Of a stretch of 64,000 nucleotides of DNA, positions 49,936 through 59,178 are shown one piece after another. The translations under genes were made by a program, and so were the position numbers. The DNA comes from Acidimicrobiia bacterium. Its GTDB lineage: Bacteria > Actinomycetota > Acidimicrobiia > Acidimicrobiales > Bin134. The stretch covers positions 124,197 through 188,196 of the forward strand of contig JAJDYE010000023.1 in NCBI GenBank assembly GCA_022822905.1, written 5' to 3'. Positions within the stretch are counted from its first letter, which is position 1. The number at the start of each line of letters is the position of its first letter. The notes under the pieces were generated by a model. The model had not been told where the DNA came from and searched no databases. It saw only the letters and a list, made by a program, of their open reading frames with translations.

Positions 49936-51438
49936 CTACTGCACAGGATCGGTCGGAATCGGTTCGCCGACCGGCAAATAAGTTCTGACTTCGGGGAAGT
50001 ACTCGTAGCGGCGCACCAAGGAGCCAGCCGAGTGCTTGTCGGGCGAGAGGCTGGCGTTGATCATGGCGGGAAGGTCGAAGGTGCCGAGCCCCTCGGCCGC
50101 GGCCTTGAATGTCTCCGGTGTGATGTTGCCGCCGGCTGCTTCCAAGATCTTCACGGTGAGGGCGAAGGCTCGGCAGTGGTTGACCACCCCGTTGACGATG
50201 TCGTCGTTGGTGGTATCGAGAGGCTCGTCGCTGGAATGCTCTTCAAATATGGCAAGGCATTGCTGGACGCCGGGATCGGCCAGTGCTTCCTCGCTGGTTG
50301 GCTTGTTGGTGGTGACGGCAAAGGTGCGGGCCATGTATTCGTCTTCAAGGCCTTGATCGTCGGCGATTGTCAAGCGGTCGGCCGCCTGTCCATTGGTGTG
50401 GGCAATGCGCACCTCCCAGCCGATTCGCTGCACCGACCCGATGATGCCGTACACGTTGGAGAGGTTGAGGATCAGATCAACCCCGTCGGCCTCCATCCGC
50501 GTGGAGATGTTGTCGGTGTTCTGCTCGTTCTGAACAGTGTCAGTGGTGGGCGCACCTGGGGAGTAGACACCGACGACGTTGATGCCCTCCTCCTCCAACA
50601 ACGGCTGCACCGCGTCGGCGTACTCCTTGTCGGGGGGCGCCTCGTAGTAGATGCCCACGCGGTACCCGTCGAGATCGCCGGCCCGGATCATCTCGGTGGT
50701 CCCGCCGACCCGCTGGCGGGTTTGCTTCATCTCAGTGGCGAAGAACAGGCCGTTAGACCGCTCTTGGCGCTCGGTGTTCTCCCCGAAGTGGCCCACATAG
50801 GGGTGCCCGTGAAGCTCGGTTATGCACAGGGCGTTGTCTTCGAGGAACTGGCCGATCACCACGAACACCTCTTTGTCCTCGAGTAACTCGGTACACACCC
50901 GCTCGCTATCAGCGGTCCCAATCGGCAGGAAGGAAACCACATGGACAACAACGTTGCGGCCGTGGATGCCGCCCCGCTGATTCAGGTCTTCAGAAAGGGC
51001 GGCGTAAAGGTCATGCACAGGGAAGATGCCGATGTCGATGCCGAACATCTCATTGATCTGCACCGGATCGATGGCGGCCACCCCAATAGCGATCTCGGTT
51101 TCGGTCACCCCCTGGTAGCTGGCAATGAGCTCCACCGGTGTGGGGGCTGGCGTCGGCTCCGCGGGGGTCTCAGCCGGCTCGTCGGCGGGTGCTTCGGCGG
51201 GCTCCTCAACAGGTTCGTCAGCCGGCTCCTCCGCGGGTGCTTCGGCGGGCTCCTCGGCCGGTTCCTCGGCGGGTTCCTCAGCCGGTGCATCCGTCTGCTC
51301 CTCAGCCGCAGCTGGCTCAGCGGTGTCGGCCGCGCCGTCATCGTCGTTGCCGCCACAGGCCGCGGCCACCAGCGCCAATACGGCAATCAGCCACCACCAT
51401 CTCCTTGCGGTCCGGGAACCCCTGTTCATGCCGGGCAT
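49936..51438 (-). CDS. Periplasmic substrate-binding lipoprotein, LivK type (copy 2)
   Basis: ATG 51438 has GGAGA upstream; 500 residues. Signal peptide with three Trp and lipobox LALVAAAC (Cys28), then an Asp-rich stretch and a long Glu-Pro repeat linker (about 51-97). From about 105 it has a type I periplasmic binding fold (VTETEIAIGVAAIDPVQ; LYAALSEDLNQRGGIHGRNVV; LDGYRVGIYYEAPPDKEYAD). It should serve the divergent MFS-LivF/LivHMG copy 2. The sulfatase is encoded 40 bp upstream and the redoxin 22 bp downstream. Confidence 0.88.
   Translation of the reverse strand: MPGMNRGSRTARRWWWLIAVLALVAAACGGNDDDGAADTAEPAAAEEQTDAPAEEPAEEPAEEPAEAPAEEPADEPVEEPAEAPADEPAETPAEPTPAPTPVELIASYQGVTETEIAIGVAAIDPVQINEMFGIDIGIFPVHDLYAALSEDLNQRGGIHGRNVVVHVVSFLPIGTADSERVCTELLEDKEVFVVIGQFLEDNALCITELHGHPYVGHFGENTERQERSNGLFFATEMKQTRQRVGGTTEMIRAGDLDGYRVGIYYEAPPDKEYADAVQPLLEEEGINVVGVYSPGAPTTDTVQNEQNTDNISTRMEADGVDLILNLSNVYGIIGSVQRIGWEVRIAHTNGQAADRLTIADDQGLEDEYMARTFAVTTNKPTSEEALADPGVQQCLAIFEEHSSDEPLDTTNDDIVNGVVNHCRAFALTVKILEAAGGNITPETFKAAAEGLGTFDLPAMINASLSPDKHSAGSLVRRYEYFPEVRTYLPVGEPIPTDPVQ
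51148..51288 (-). repeat. Glu-Pro-Ala coding repeat in the lipoprotein linker
   Basis: About 47 codons of degenerate A-E-E-P, A-D-E-P and A-E-A-P units follow the lipobox region. This acidic, extended linker would hold the binding domain away from the membrane through the cell wall; unit number could change by slippage. Confidence 0.85.
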
Positions 51439-51478
51439 GCTTTTTCTCCAATGCTGTGGCCGGATATGTGTAGTTGCG

Positions 51479-53056
51479 TCATTTGAGCCCCAAACGAGCG
51501 TATTGCTCATCGGGCGCGTCCACATCGTTGAGAGCGGTGTGGAGCAGATCAACCATCTCTGTAGCGGACGACTCGCTGCTGCGGTTTTCCTGTTCACTGG
51601 GGTCGACGTCGAGGTCGAACAGGAAGTGGCGGTCATTGCAGGCATTCACTGTCACCCACAGCGGCATATTGTCGCCCGGCTCGTAGGGCTGGCGGATCAC
51701 CGGCACCTCGGAGCCCGGCATCTTGTCGAGCCAGGCCCGCTGGTCGGGCGGGGGCAGGCCGGGCATGCCGATGTCGCCGAACGGCATGGTGGACCACCGG
51801 TTGGACCACATGGAGATGGGAAAATTCTCGCCCTCGGCTCCCCGGGCGTACTTGCGCTGGCCGTCGGTCACCTGCACCCAACCACCGAACACCCCGCCCA
51901 ATGCCCACTCTCGGATGGAGTCAGCCTCGCCGCTCAGCAGCGGGGCCATGGAGCGGCCATGGGTGGTCTGCTTCACCTCGGCATCGAAGATGTCGGCCAC
52001 GGTGGCGAAGATGTCCACGTTGGTAGTCAGCGCCTCGCAGATTCCCCCGCCGGGTTTGCCGGGCCACGAAATCAACAGCGGCGTGTGGCCCAATGGCTCG
52101 TATTGGGGCACTCCAGGCTTGCCCCAGATGTCGCGGCCCTCCCGCTCGTCGCCCAAGTAGTGGCCGTGGTCGGTACACACGATCAACGCGGTGTCGTCCC
52201 ACAGGTTCTGTTCGTCGAAACGATTGAGGATCTGGCCAAACCAGTGGTCGATCATCGACAGCTTGGCCCCGTAGTTGGCCCGCACGTGGCGGCCTTCTTT
52301 CTCCGAGAAGTGGCCTGAGGCGATGCCCCCGTCGATGTAGGGGGGCCAGATAATCCACTCCTCGTCTCCCCACGGCTCGTCGTGATAGCGGCCGGCCCAC
52401 GGAGCCGGGGTGTCGAACGGCTCGTGGGGGTCGAACTCATCCACAAACATGAACCATCGGTCGTGGTGCGGCGTGTCATCAGCCAAGAACCGGGCCGCCG
52501 AGCTCATGGTCATCGGTCCGGGGTAATCCTCCTCGGCCCGGAAGAACGTGCGGGAGCGGTCGTAGGCCCGATCCATCTCCTCGAGCCCCCACATCTTCGA
52601 CCACCACCAGCCGCCCTTTCGCGCTGGCATGGTCGGCGTGCCGGCCCAGGAAGGGTCGTAGTAGGTGCGCCACGGATCGCCTTCATGGCCTCGCAGGTAG
52701 TCCCAGCAATGGAAATCGGTGTGGTAGTTCTCTCCGCCGGTCTCAAAAAGATGGGGGTGATCGGTCACCAGTGCGGTGGTGACCCCCTGATGGCGCAGCA
52801 CTCGGGTGATGGGCTCCTCCCACAGCTCGATCGACCCCCACGGCTTCCACAGAAAGTCCAGCGCCCCACACAAGATGTCGTGGCGGGCCGGCATACAAGG
52901 AAGCGACCCTGTCACGTGGCGGGTGAACCGGGTGGCCTGCTCAGCCGCGAACCGGTCCAGATTCGGCGTTTCGAATTCGGTGCCGCCGTAGCTCCCCAGC
53001 ATGTGCCGGTTCAGCGAATCCAGCAGAACCACCGCGACGTTGGAAGGTGCCTCCAT
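51479..53056 (-). CDS. Sulfatase
   Basis: 525 residues from ATG 53056 (GGGGG upstream; an ATG at 53086 is possible). NVAVVLLDSLNRHMLGSYGG carries metal ligands; the maturation motif is C-M-P-A-R (Cys near residue 54), a valid C-x-P-x-R. ALIVCTDHGHYLGDE and LFDLDVDPSEQENR are usual. No signal peptide, so cytoplasmic desulfation of imported compounds is likely. First gene of the minus operon sulfatase, binding protein, redoxin, ligase, PNPOx-like, divergent from transporter copy 2. Confidence 0.92.
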   Translation of the reverse strand: MEAPSNVAVVLLDSLNRHMLGSYGGTEFETPNLDRFAAEQATRFTRHVTGSLPCMPARHDILCGALDFLWKPWGSIELWEEPITRVLRHQGVTTALVTDHPHLFETGGENYHTDFHCWDYLRGHEGDPWRTYYDPSWAGTPTMPARKGGWWWSKMWGLEEMDRAYDRSRTFFRAEEDYPGPMTMSSAARFLADDTPHHDRWFMFVDEFDPHEPFDTPAPWAGRYHDEPWGDEEWIIWPPYIDGGIASGHFSEKEGRHVRANYGAKLSMIDHWFGQILNRFDEQNLWDDTALIVCTDHGHYLGDEREGRDIWGKPGVPQYEPLGHTPLLISWPGKPGGGICEALTTNVDIFATVADIFDAEVKQTTHGRSMAPLLSGEADSIREWALGGVFGGWVQVTDGQRKYARGAEGENFPISMWSNRWSTMPFGDIGMPGLPPPDQRAWLDKMPGSEVPVIRQPYEPGDNMPLWVTVNACNDRHFLFDLDVDPSEQENRSSESSATEMVDLLHTALNDVDAPDEQYARLGLK

Positions 53057-53154
53057 CAATCCCCCTGGTTCGTCTCTGGCATCCACTCGATCTGGTCACG
53101 CTAGTCTCATGGGCCATCACAGGCGGAACAAGCCTGCTCAATTCGGGGGGACAG

Positions 53155-55356
53155 TTGGCCGAGGAACATGCCCAGGCCGAGTCGATAGACGCTCTGGCGA
53201 CAACGGTGCTCGAGGGCGAGGCTGCCCGGCGCGATGCCCAGAAAGCCGACGTCTTGTTCCCCGACGATTTGCTGCCCGGTGTGGGCGGCGAGCAGACCAC
53301 CCTCAAGGAGGGCCTGCGCAAGGGCGGATTCCAGACCTTCGTCGTGCTTTTGGCGCTGAACAGCCTCGACGAACTGGAGAACAGTGCGGTGGCCATCTTG
53401 GGGCCCGACATCGGCGAGAGCTTCGGGGTGAGCGACGGGGCCATCACCGCCATCAGCACCGCCTCGCTCATGTTCTTTGTGCTGGGTGCCGGCCCGATGG
53501 GGTGGCTGGCCGACCGCTTCCGCCGCGGTCCCATCGTGGGCATCGCCAGCGGGGCCTTCGCCGCGTTCAGCGCCCTGTCGGGGGCGGCGGTGAATGCCCT
53601 GATGTTCTTCTTCATGCGGTTCTTCGCCGGCATGTCCAAGGCCAACACCATCACCGTGCATCCCAGCATGCTGGCCGACACCTACCCGCTTCAGACCCGG
53701 GGCCGCATGTACGCCACCAACGCCGGGGTGGGCCGGGTGTTCTCCGCCATCAGCCCGATCCTGGCCGGGGGCATCGCGGTGTGGATCGGCGGCGACGACG
53801 GCTGGCGGTGGGCGTTCTACCTGCTCGGGCTGCCCACCGCGGCGTTGGCGTTCTTGGCCTTCTTCCTGCGGGAGCCGCCCCGGGGCCAGTGGGAGCAGAA
53901 GCACGTTCTGGGTGCCGGTCTCAAGCAGGACAACAAGATGCCCATCTCGGTGGAGGCCGCCTTCACCCGCATCTGGAACATCGACACCATCCGCAACATG
54001 ACCATTGCCTTTGCGGCCATGGGATTCGCCCTCTTCCCGGCCGGCTCGATCCAGTCGTTCTTCTTGGAAGAGGAGTTCGGCCTCGACGCCTTGGAGCGCG
54101 GCTTGGCGGTGGCCCCCGCTGGCATTGGGCTGATCATGTTCTTGCCGTTCGTCGGACGCCGGTTCGACGCCACGTTTCGCAAGGACCCCGACCGGGCCAT
54201 CCGGCTCATCGGCATCCTCCTCCTGCCCATCGGCGTGCTGGTTCCTATCCAATACGCCATGCCCAACCTCGCTTTGTTCATGATTCTGTCCGCCATCAAC
54301 TCCACCTTCTTGGGCGGAGCTTTCGCCATGGTGCAGCCCGCCATCCAAGCGGTGTTCCCCTACCGGCTGCGGGGCATGGGCACTGCGTTTCTGACGTTCT
54401 TCATGGTCATGGTCGGCGGTGTGGGAGGCAGCATCATCGCCGGCTTCCTCCAAAATGAGCTAGGCGAGCAAACCGCCATCACCATCATCACCGCCACAGC
54501 CATGCCGATCGGGGCCTACTTCGTGCTACGAGGGGCCAACCGGCTGCGCCGCGACCTCTCGTTGGTAGTCAGCGAGCTGCGGGAAGAACAGAACGAGGAG
54601 CGCCGCCAAGCCGAGACCGACCCCGACGACATCCCAGCTATCCAGGTGACCGATGTCGATTTCAGCTACGGGCAAGTGCAGGTGCTGTTCGACCTCGGGT
54701 TTGAAGTACGCAAGCACGAGACGTTGGCCCTATTGGGCACCAACGGCGCGGGGAAGTCCACCGCGCTCAAGGTGATCACCGGCCTAGTGACCCCAGAGCG
54801 AGGAGTGGTGCGTCTGCACGGCCAGACCGTTACCTTCGCCACTCCTGAGCAGCGGGCGGCCATGGGGCTGCACATGCTGCCCGGCGGAGCCGGAGTGTGG
54901 AGCGACCTGTCTATCCGCGACAACCTGCTCATGGGGGCCTACGCCTATCGCAGGGATCCCAGCGACCGGGACCGTCGCATCGAGAAGGTGTTTGAGATGT
55001 TCCCCGACCTGGCCCATCGGCCTAAAGAGCGGGCGGGCAACCTATCGGGCGGCCAGCAGCAGATGCTGGCGCTGGCCCGGGTGATGCTGCACGAGCCCGA
55101 GGTGCTGATGATCGACGAGTTGTCGCTGGGTCTTGCCCCGGTTGTGGTGCAGTCGCTACTGGAGACCATCGAGGAGCTCAAGGACCAGGGCCAGACCATG
55201 ATCATCGTGGAGCAGTCGCTGAACGTGGCGCTGGCCATCTCCGACCGGGCCGTATTCCTGGAGAAGGGCCAGGTGCGCTTTGAGGGCCCGGCCCAGGAGC
55301 TGGCCGAACGAGACGATCTGGCTAGAGCGGTTTTCCTGGGCACCGAGGGCGGCTGA
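53155..55356 (+). CDS. MFS-like 12-TM domain fused to LivF-type ABC ATPase (copy 2)
   Basis: About 733 residues from TTG 53155, which has GGGGGG upstream and matches the N-terminal length of copy 1. The frame is open to GTG 53047, but that start lies inside the divergent sulfatase gene. The MFS part (MLADTYPLQTRGRMYATNAGVGRVFSAISP, YRLRGMGTAFLTFFMVM) is followed by the ATPase: Walker A LLGTNGAGKST (near 525), LSGGQQQM, Walker B VLMIDELSLGLAPV, VEQSLNVAL. The leader shares LPGVG with copy 1, so the fusion predates the duplication. Overlap with the next gene is TGATG. Confidence 0.88.
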   Translation: MAEEHAQAESIDALATTVLEGEAARRDAQKADVLFPDDLLPGVGGEQTTLKEGLRKGGFQTFVVLLALNSLDELENSAVAILGPDIGESFGVSDGAITAISTASLMFFVLGAGPMGWLADRFRRGPIVGIASGAFAAFSALSGAAVNALMFFFMRFFAGMSKANTITVHPSMLADTYPLQTRGRMYATNAGVGRVFSAISPILAGGIAVWIGGDDGWRWAFYLLGLPTAALAFLAFFLREPPRGQWEQKHVLGAGLKQDNKMPISVEAAFTRIWNIDTIRNMTIAFAAMGFALFPAGSIQSFFLEEEFGLDALERGLAVAPAGIGLIMFLPFVGRRFDATFRKDPDRAIRLIGILLLPIGVLVPIQYAMPNLALFMILSAINSTFLGGAFAMVQPAIQAVFPYRLRGMGTAFLTFFMVMVGGVGGSIIAGFLQNELGEQTAITIITATAMPIGAYFVLRGANRLRRDLSLVVSELREEQNEERRQAETDPDDIPAIQVTDVDFSYGQVQVLFDLGFEVRKHETLALLGTNGAGKSTALKVITGLVTPERGVVRLHGQTVTFATPEQRAAMGLHMLPGGAGVWSDLSIRDNLLMGAYAYRRDPSDRDRRIEKVFEMFPDLAHRPKERAGNLSGGQQQMLALARVMLHEPEVLMIDELSLGLAPVVVQSLLETIEELKDQGQTMIIVEQSLNVALAISDRAVFLEKGQVRFEGPAQELAERDDLARAVFLGTEGG

Positions 55357-58247
55357 TGGAAATCGCCTCCGCCTCTGTGGTCGGGACCTGGATCACCCAG
55401 CAGTTGGCCTTCAACGGGGTAGTCAACGGCCTGGTGACCGGGCTGGTGGCCTTGGGGATCGTGCTGATCTACCGGTCCACCCGGGTCATCAACTTCGCGG
55501 TGGGCAACATGGGCATCATCTCCGCCTCGATGATGGCGCTGCTGGTGCTGAACTACGGCTGGGGGTTCTGGCTGGCGCTCGCACTATCGCTGGCCTTGGG
55601 GGTTTTGTTCGCCGCCGCAGTGGAGCTGACGGTGATCCGCCGGCTGTTCAACTCTCCCCGGGTGATTGTGCTGGTGGCCACGGTCGGCATCGCCCAGCTG
55701 GCCCAGCTGGTGATCTCCCAGCTTCCCGACATCGAGGCCGCCGGCCAGAAGTATCCGGTGGTGGTCGGTAGAGTCTGGGAAGACGTTTGGTTTACCGAAA
55801 TCCGGGTACGCGGTCCCCAGCTCATCATTCTCATCGCGGTGCCGGTTTTGGCCCTTCTGTTGGGCTGGTTGATGAACCGAACCTCATTCGGCAAGTCGGT
55901 ATCCGCGTCGGCCAACAACCCCGACCTCTCCCGGCTGTCGGGGATCAATCCCAAAACGGTGTCCACCTTCGTATGGGTGATGGCCGGGCTGTTGGCCTCG
56001 CTGTCGATGATCATGCTCTCCGGGTCAACCGGACAGATAGCCGGCTTGGCCAACCTGGGACCACAAACGCTGGGCAAGGCCATGGTGGCTGCCGTGCTTG
56101 CCTCGATGGTTTCCTTCCCTCGGGCCATGGTGGCCGGGATGTTGATCGGTTTTCTCGACGCTCTGTTCCGATTCAACTTCTTTGCCGAAACTGGACTCAT
56201 AGACTTCGTCATCTTCTTGGCGGTACTGGTGGCCGTGTATTTCCAAAGCCGCAGCCAAGGCGAGACCGGGGTGTTCTCATTCGCCCCCAAGGTGCGCGCC
56301 ATTCCCGAGCGACTGCGCCAGGTGTGGTGGCTGCGACACCTGTCCAAAATCGCTTTGGGGGCGCTTGCGGTACTCGGCATCGTGCTGGTGCAGCTCCCCG
56401 GCATTGCCGACCTGCCGTCCCGCCAGCTGCTGTACGCCACCGTGCTGTGCTTTGCGGTGTGCGGGCTGTCGGTCACCATCATCACAGGCTGGGCTGGCCA
56501 GCTCTCCCTGGCCCAAATGACCTTCGCCGGCATGGGGGCGCTGTTCGCCGCGAGCCTCAAACGGGGGCTGTCCATGGACTTCACCGTGGGAACCGGGTTC
56601 TTGCCCGGCGACGCGTTGTCGTACGACTTCTTCGACGTCCAATTTGAGACCGGCGGCATCCCGTTCATGGTGGCCATTCCGGTGACCGCGCTGTTCTCTG
56701 CGCTGGTGGCGGCCGTGATCGGGGTCGGATCACTTCGAGTTCGCGGCCTCTATCTGGCGGTTACCACCTTTGTGTTCGCGCTGGCCGCCCAGCAGTACCT
56801 CTATCGGAGGCCGTTCTTCACCGGGGGCAACACCTCGTCGGTGTCGTTCCGCCGGGGCGAGCTGTTCGGCCTCGACCTCAAGTCGCAGAAGACCTACTAC
56901 TACGTGTGTCTGGCCTTGTTGCTGATTGCGGTGATCATTGTCAGCCGACTCCGTCGATCAGGGGTTGGCCGCACCATCATCGCAGTGCGCGACAACGCCG
57001 ACTCCGCCTCGGGCTACACGATTGGGCCGGTGCGCTCCAAGCTGTCTTCGTTCGCTTTAGCCGGGGGCATCGCCGGATTGGGCGGAGCAATGCTGGCCGG
57101 CCTGGTGCAGAACGTCCCGATCAGCGAGCGGTTCTTCCAGGTGGAGGACTCATTGCAGCTTGTGGGCATGGTGGTGATCGGGGGTCTCGGCTCGTCGGTC
57201 GGCGCGGTGCTGGGGGCGATTTGGGTCTACGGCCTCCCGAATCTGTTCAACAATGCGGAAACCGTTGCACTGTTCTCTTCCAGCATCGGGCTCCTGCTGG
57301 TGCTGATGTACTTTCCGGGCGGGCTCATCCAGATCGGCTACAGCGCACGAAACGCCCTCATCGGCCTAGCCGAGCGACGACTCGGACCCGATCCCGGCGG
57401 CAAGACCATCCAAGCCGCTCCCACCAGCCTGACCCGGGTTGACGATCCCCGTCCGGCCACCGATCCCATGCTGGCCGGGCACGACATCAGTGTGCGGTTC
57501 GGCGGCGTGAATGCAGTTTCAGAGGCCACCGTGGTGGTCCACCCCGACGAGATCGTGGGCCTCATCGGCACCAACGGCGCCGGCAAGTCCACGTTCATGA
57601 ATGCGGTGGGAGGCTACGTGCCGTCCAGCGGCCGAGTGGAGCTGCTCGGCACCGACATCACCCGGCTTTCTGCTTCCCGTCGGGCCCGAGCCGGGTTGGG
57701 ACGCACCTTCCAAACCGCGTCGCTGTTCCCGGAGCTGACGGTTCGAGAAACAGTGCAGGTGGCCTTGGAGGCCCGGGGCCGCACGCCCCTCCTGAGCACG
57801 GCCCTGCACCTCCCCCACACATTTGCCTTGGAGCGGCGGCGGCGGGCCGAGGCCGACGAGCTCATCGACTACTTGGGGTTGGGGCGCTACGCGGATTCCT
57901 ATATCAGCGACTTGTCCACCGGGACCCGCCGCATCGTGGAGATCACTGGGCTGCTGGCCCTGGGCACCCGGGTGCTTTGCCTCGACGAGCCCACGGCTGG
58001 GGTGGCCCAGCGGGAGACCGAGGCATTCGGACCGCTCATCGTCAACATCCGCCGGGAGCTGGGGGCGGCCATGCTGATCATCGAACACGACATGCCCCTC
58101 ATCATGAGCATCAGCGACCGGGTGTATTGCCTGGAAGCCGGCAAGGTCATCGCCGAGGGATCGCCCTCCGAGGTCCGCAACGACCCCCTCGTGATCGCCA
58201 GCTACCTCGGCACCGACGAGCGGGCCATCGCCATCAGCGACGGCTGA
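55356..58247 (+). CDS. LivH-LivM-LivG fusion: both permeases and one ATPase (copy 2)
   Basis: 963 residues with the same order as copy 1: LivH-like (GIVLIYRSTRVINFAVGNMGII), LivM-like (ITGWAGQLSLAQMTFAGMGA; LRVRGLYLAVTTFVFAL), then a LivG-like ATPase with Walker A GLIGTNGAGKST (near 737), signature LSTGTRRIVEI (near 852) and Walker B VLCLDEPTAGVAQRE. The T-G-T signature is kept in both copies. It ends with the same E-V-R-N-D-P-L-V-I-A-S-Y-L-G-T-D-E-R-A-I tail as copy 1 in slightly changed form. It should pair with the upstream MFS-LivF protein. Confidence 0.93.
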   Translation: MEIASASVVGTWITQQLAFNGVVNGLVTGLVALGIVLIYRSTRVINFAVGNMGIISASMMALLVLNYGWGFWLALALSLALGVLFAAAVELTVIRRLFNSPRVIVLVATVGIAQLAQLVISQLPDIEAAGQKYPVVVGRVWEDVWFTEIRVRGPQLIILIAVPVLALLLGWLMNRTSFGKSVSASANNPDLSRLSGINPKTVSTFVWVMAGLLASLSMIMLSGSTGQIAGLANLGPQTLGKAMVAAVLASMVSFPRAMVAGMLIGFLDALFRFNFFAETGLIDFVIFLAVLVAVYFQSRSQGETGVFSFAPKVRAIPERLRQVWWLRHLSKIALGALAVLGIVLVQLPGIADLPSRQLLYATVLCFAVCGLSVTIITGWAGQLSLAQMTFAGMGALFAASLKRGLSMDFTVGTGFLPGDALSYDFFDVQFETGGIPFMVAIPVTALFSALVAAVIGVGSLRVRGLYLAVTTFVFALAAQQYLYRRPFFTGGNTSSVSFRRGELFGLDLKSQKTYYYVCLALLLIAVIIVSRLRRSGVGRTIIAVRDNADSASGYTIGPVRSKLSSFALAGGIAGLGGAMLAGLVQNVPISERFFQVEDSLQLVGMVVIGGLGSSVGAVLGAIWVYGLPNLFNNAETVALFSSSIGLLLVLMYFPGGLIQIGYSARNALIGLAERRLGPDPGGKTIQAAPTSLTRVDDPRPATDPMLAGHDISVRFGGVNAVSEATVVVHPDEIVGLIGTNGAGKSTFMNAVGGYVPSSGRVELLGTDITRLSASRRARAGLGRTFQTASLFPELTVRETVQVALEARGRTPLLSTALHLPHTFALERRRRAEADELIDYLGLGRYADSYISDLSTGTRRIVEITGLLALGTRVLCLDEPTAGVAQRETEAFGPLIVNIRRELGAAMLIIEHDMPLIMSISDRVYCLEAGKVIAEGSPSEVRNDPLVIASYLGTDERAIAISDG

Positions 58248-58264
58248 CCTTCCGAGACCGCTGT

Positions 58265-59089
58265 TCAGTAGCGGGGGCTGCGGGGACCGAAGAACAGGCG
58301 GTCGGCGTTGGCGTAGAGGTACTTGTCGAGCACGCCATCTCGCAGGTCGAGGTCCCAGGCCTCGGTGATGCAGCGCCGCATGTCGAGGGCCGGATGGTCG
58401 GAGGCGAAGATCACTTTGTCCTGTCCCCGGGTGTTCATGAAATGGACGAACTCGTCCGGGAGCCGCTTGGGGCTGTACGCCGAGGTCATCAGATGCAGGT
58501 TCTTGTACTTGATCATCAGCCGCATGGCCACCCCCCACCACGGATCGGCACCATGGGCCATGCACAGCTTCAGATCGGGGAAGCGCAGACAGATCCGGTC
58601 GAGCAGCATCGGGTCTTGGCCCTCTCCGGGCATGGGCGGGCCGGGAATGCCGGTGTTGATGGACAGCGGCAGATCCAGCTCCGTGCACTTGGCGTAGAGC
58701 GGGTAGTACACCGGGTCGCTGGGCGGCACATCCACCCCGAATGGCACCACACGGGCCAGCGCCACCGGATACTGCTTGACCATGTCCTCCAGCTTCCACA
58801 GCACCGGCATCATTCCCCGGGGGTCGAGATGGAGAGCCAGCGCGAACCGCTCGGGGTAGCGCTCCACAAAGTCGAAGGCACGGGGGTTGTCCTCGCCGAC
58901 CGTCGCCTGGATGATCGCCCTTTCCACCCCCAGCTCGTCCATGAGCGGCAGCAGCTCTTCGGGGGTGAAGCTGCGGAAAAAGTCGGCTCCGCCATGGAGA
59001 TAGTCCTCTTTGACCCGAATCAGGTACTCGGGGGGCTCGTAGTCGCCCATGTTCACGTTCACCCAGCAATCAATTGCTCTCGGCGGCAT
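58265..59089 (-). CDS. Amidohydrolase-family protein
   Basis: 274 residues, shorter than the other amidohydrolases in the window. LKLCMAHGADPWWGVAMRL and DKVIFASDHPALDMRR are the His and Asp-His metal/catalytic elements of the amidohydrolase_2 group; AIDCWVNVNMGD at the start replaces the usual D-x-H pair, so metal binding may be altered. The substrate is unknown. It is convergent with transporter copy 2 (17-bp gap) and divergent from the fused CoA-transferase gene. Confidence 0.82.
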   Translation of the reverse strand: MPPRAIDCWVNVNMGDYEPPEYLIRVKEDYLHGGADFFRSFTPEELLPLMDELGVERAIIQATVGEDNPRAFDFVERYPERFALALHLDPRGMMPVLWKLEDMVKQYPVALARVVPFGVDVPPSDPVYYPLYAKCTELDLPLSINTGIPGPPMPGEGQDPMLLDRICLRFPDLKLCMAHGADPWWGVAMRLMIKYKNLHLMTSAYSPKRLPDEFVHFMNTRGQDKVIFASDHPALDMRRCITEAWDLDLRDGVLDKYLYANADRLFFGPRSPRY

Positions 59090-59178
59090 GGCCCGACGCT
59101 ATCCCGGCTGGGTGCCCCGGCTGGACTTGACGGCAATTCTGATAGGTGACTCGCATCGCCAGGCACCAGAATCAAGCC

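Noticed and set aside
51125..52318. 397-codon plus-strand Ser/Ala/Gly-repeat frame
   Set aside because: The repeat is the complement of the Glu-Pro linker coding DNA of the binding lipoprotein.
53107..54453. 448-codon minus-strand frame opposite the MFS domain
   Set aside because: Antisense shadow; composition dominated by His, Gly, Gln and Arg, and the plus-strand product is a clear transporter.
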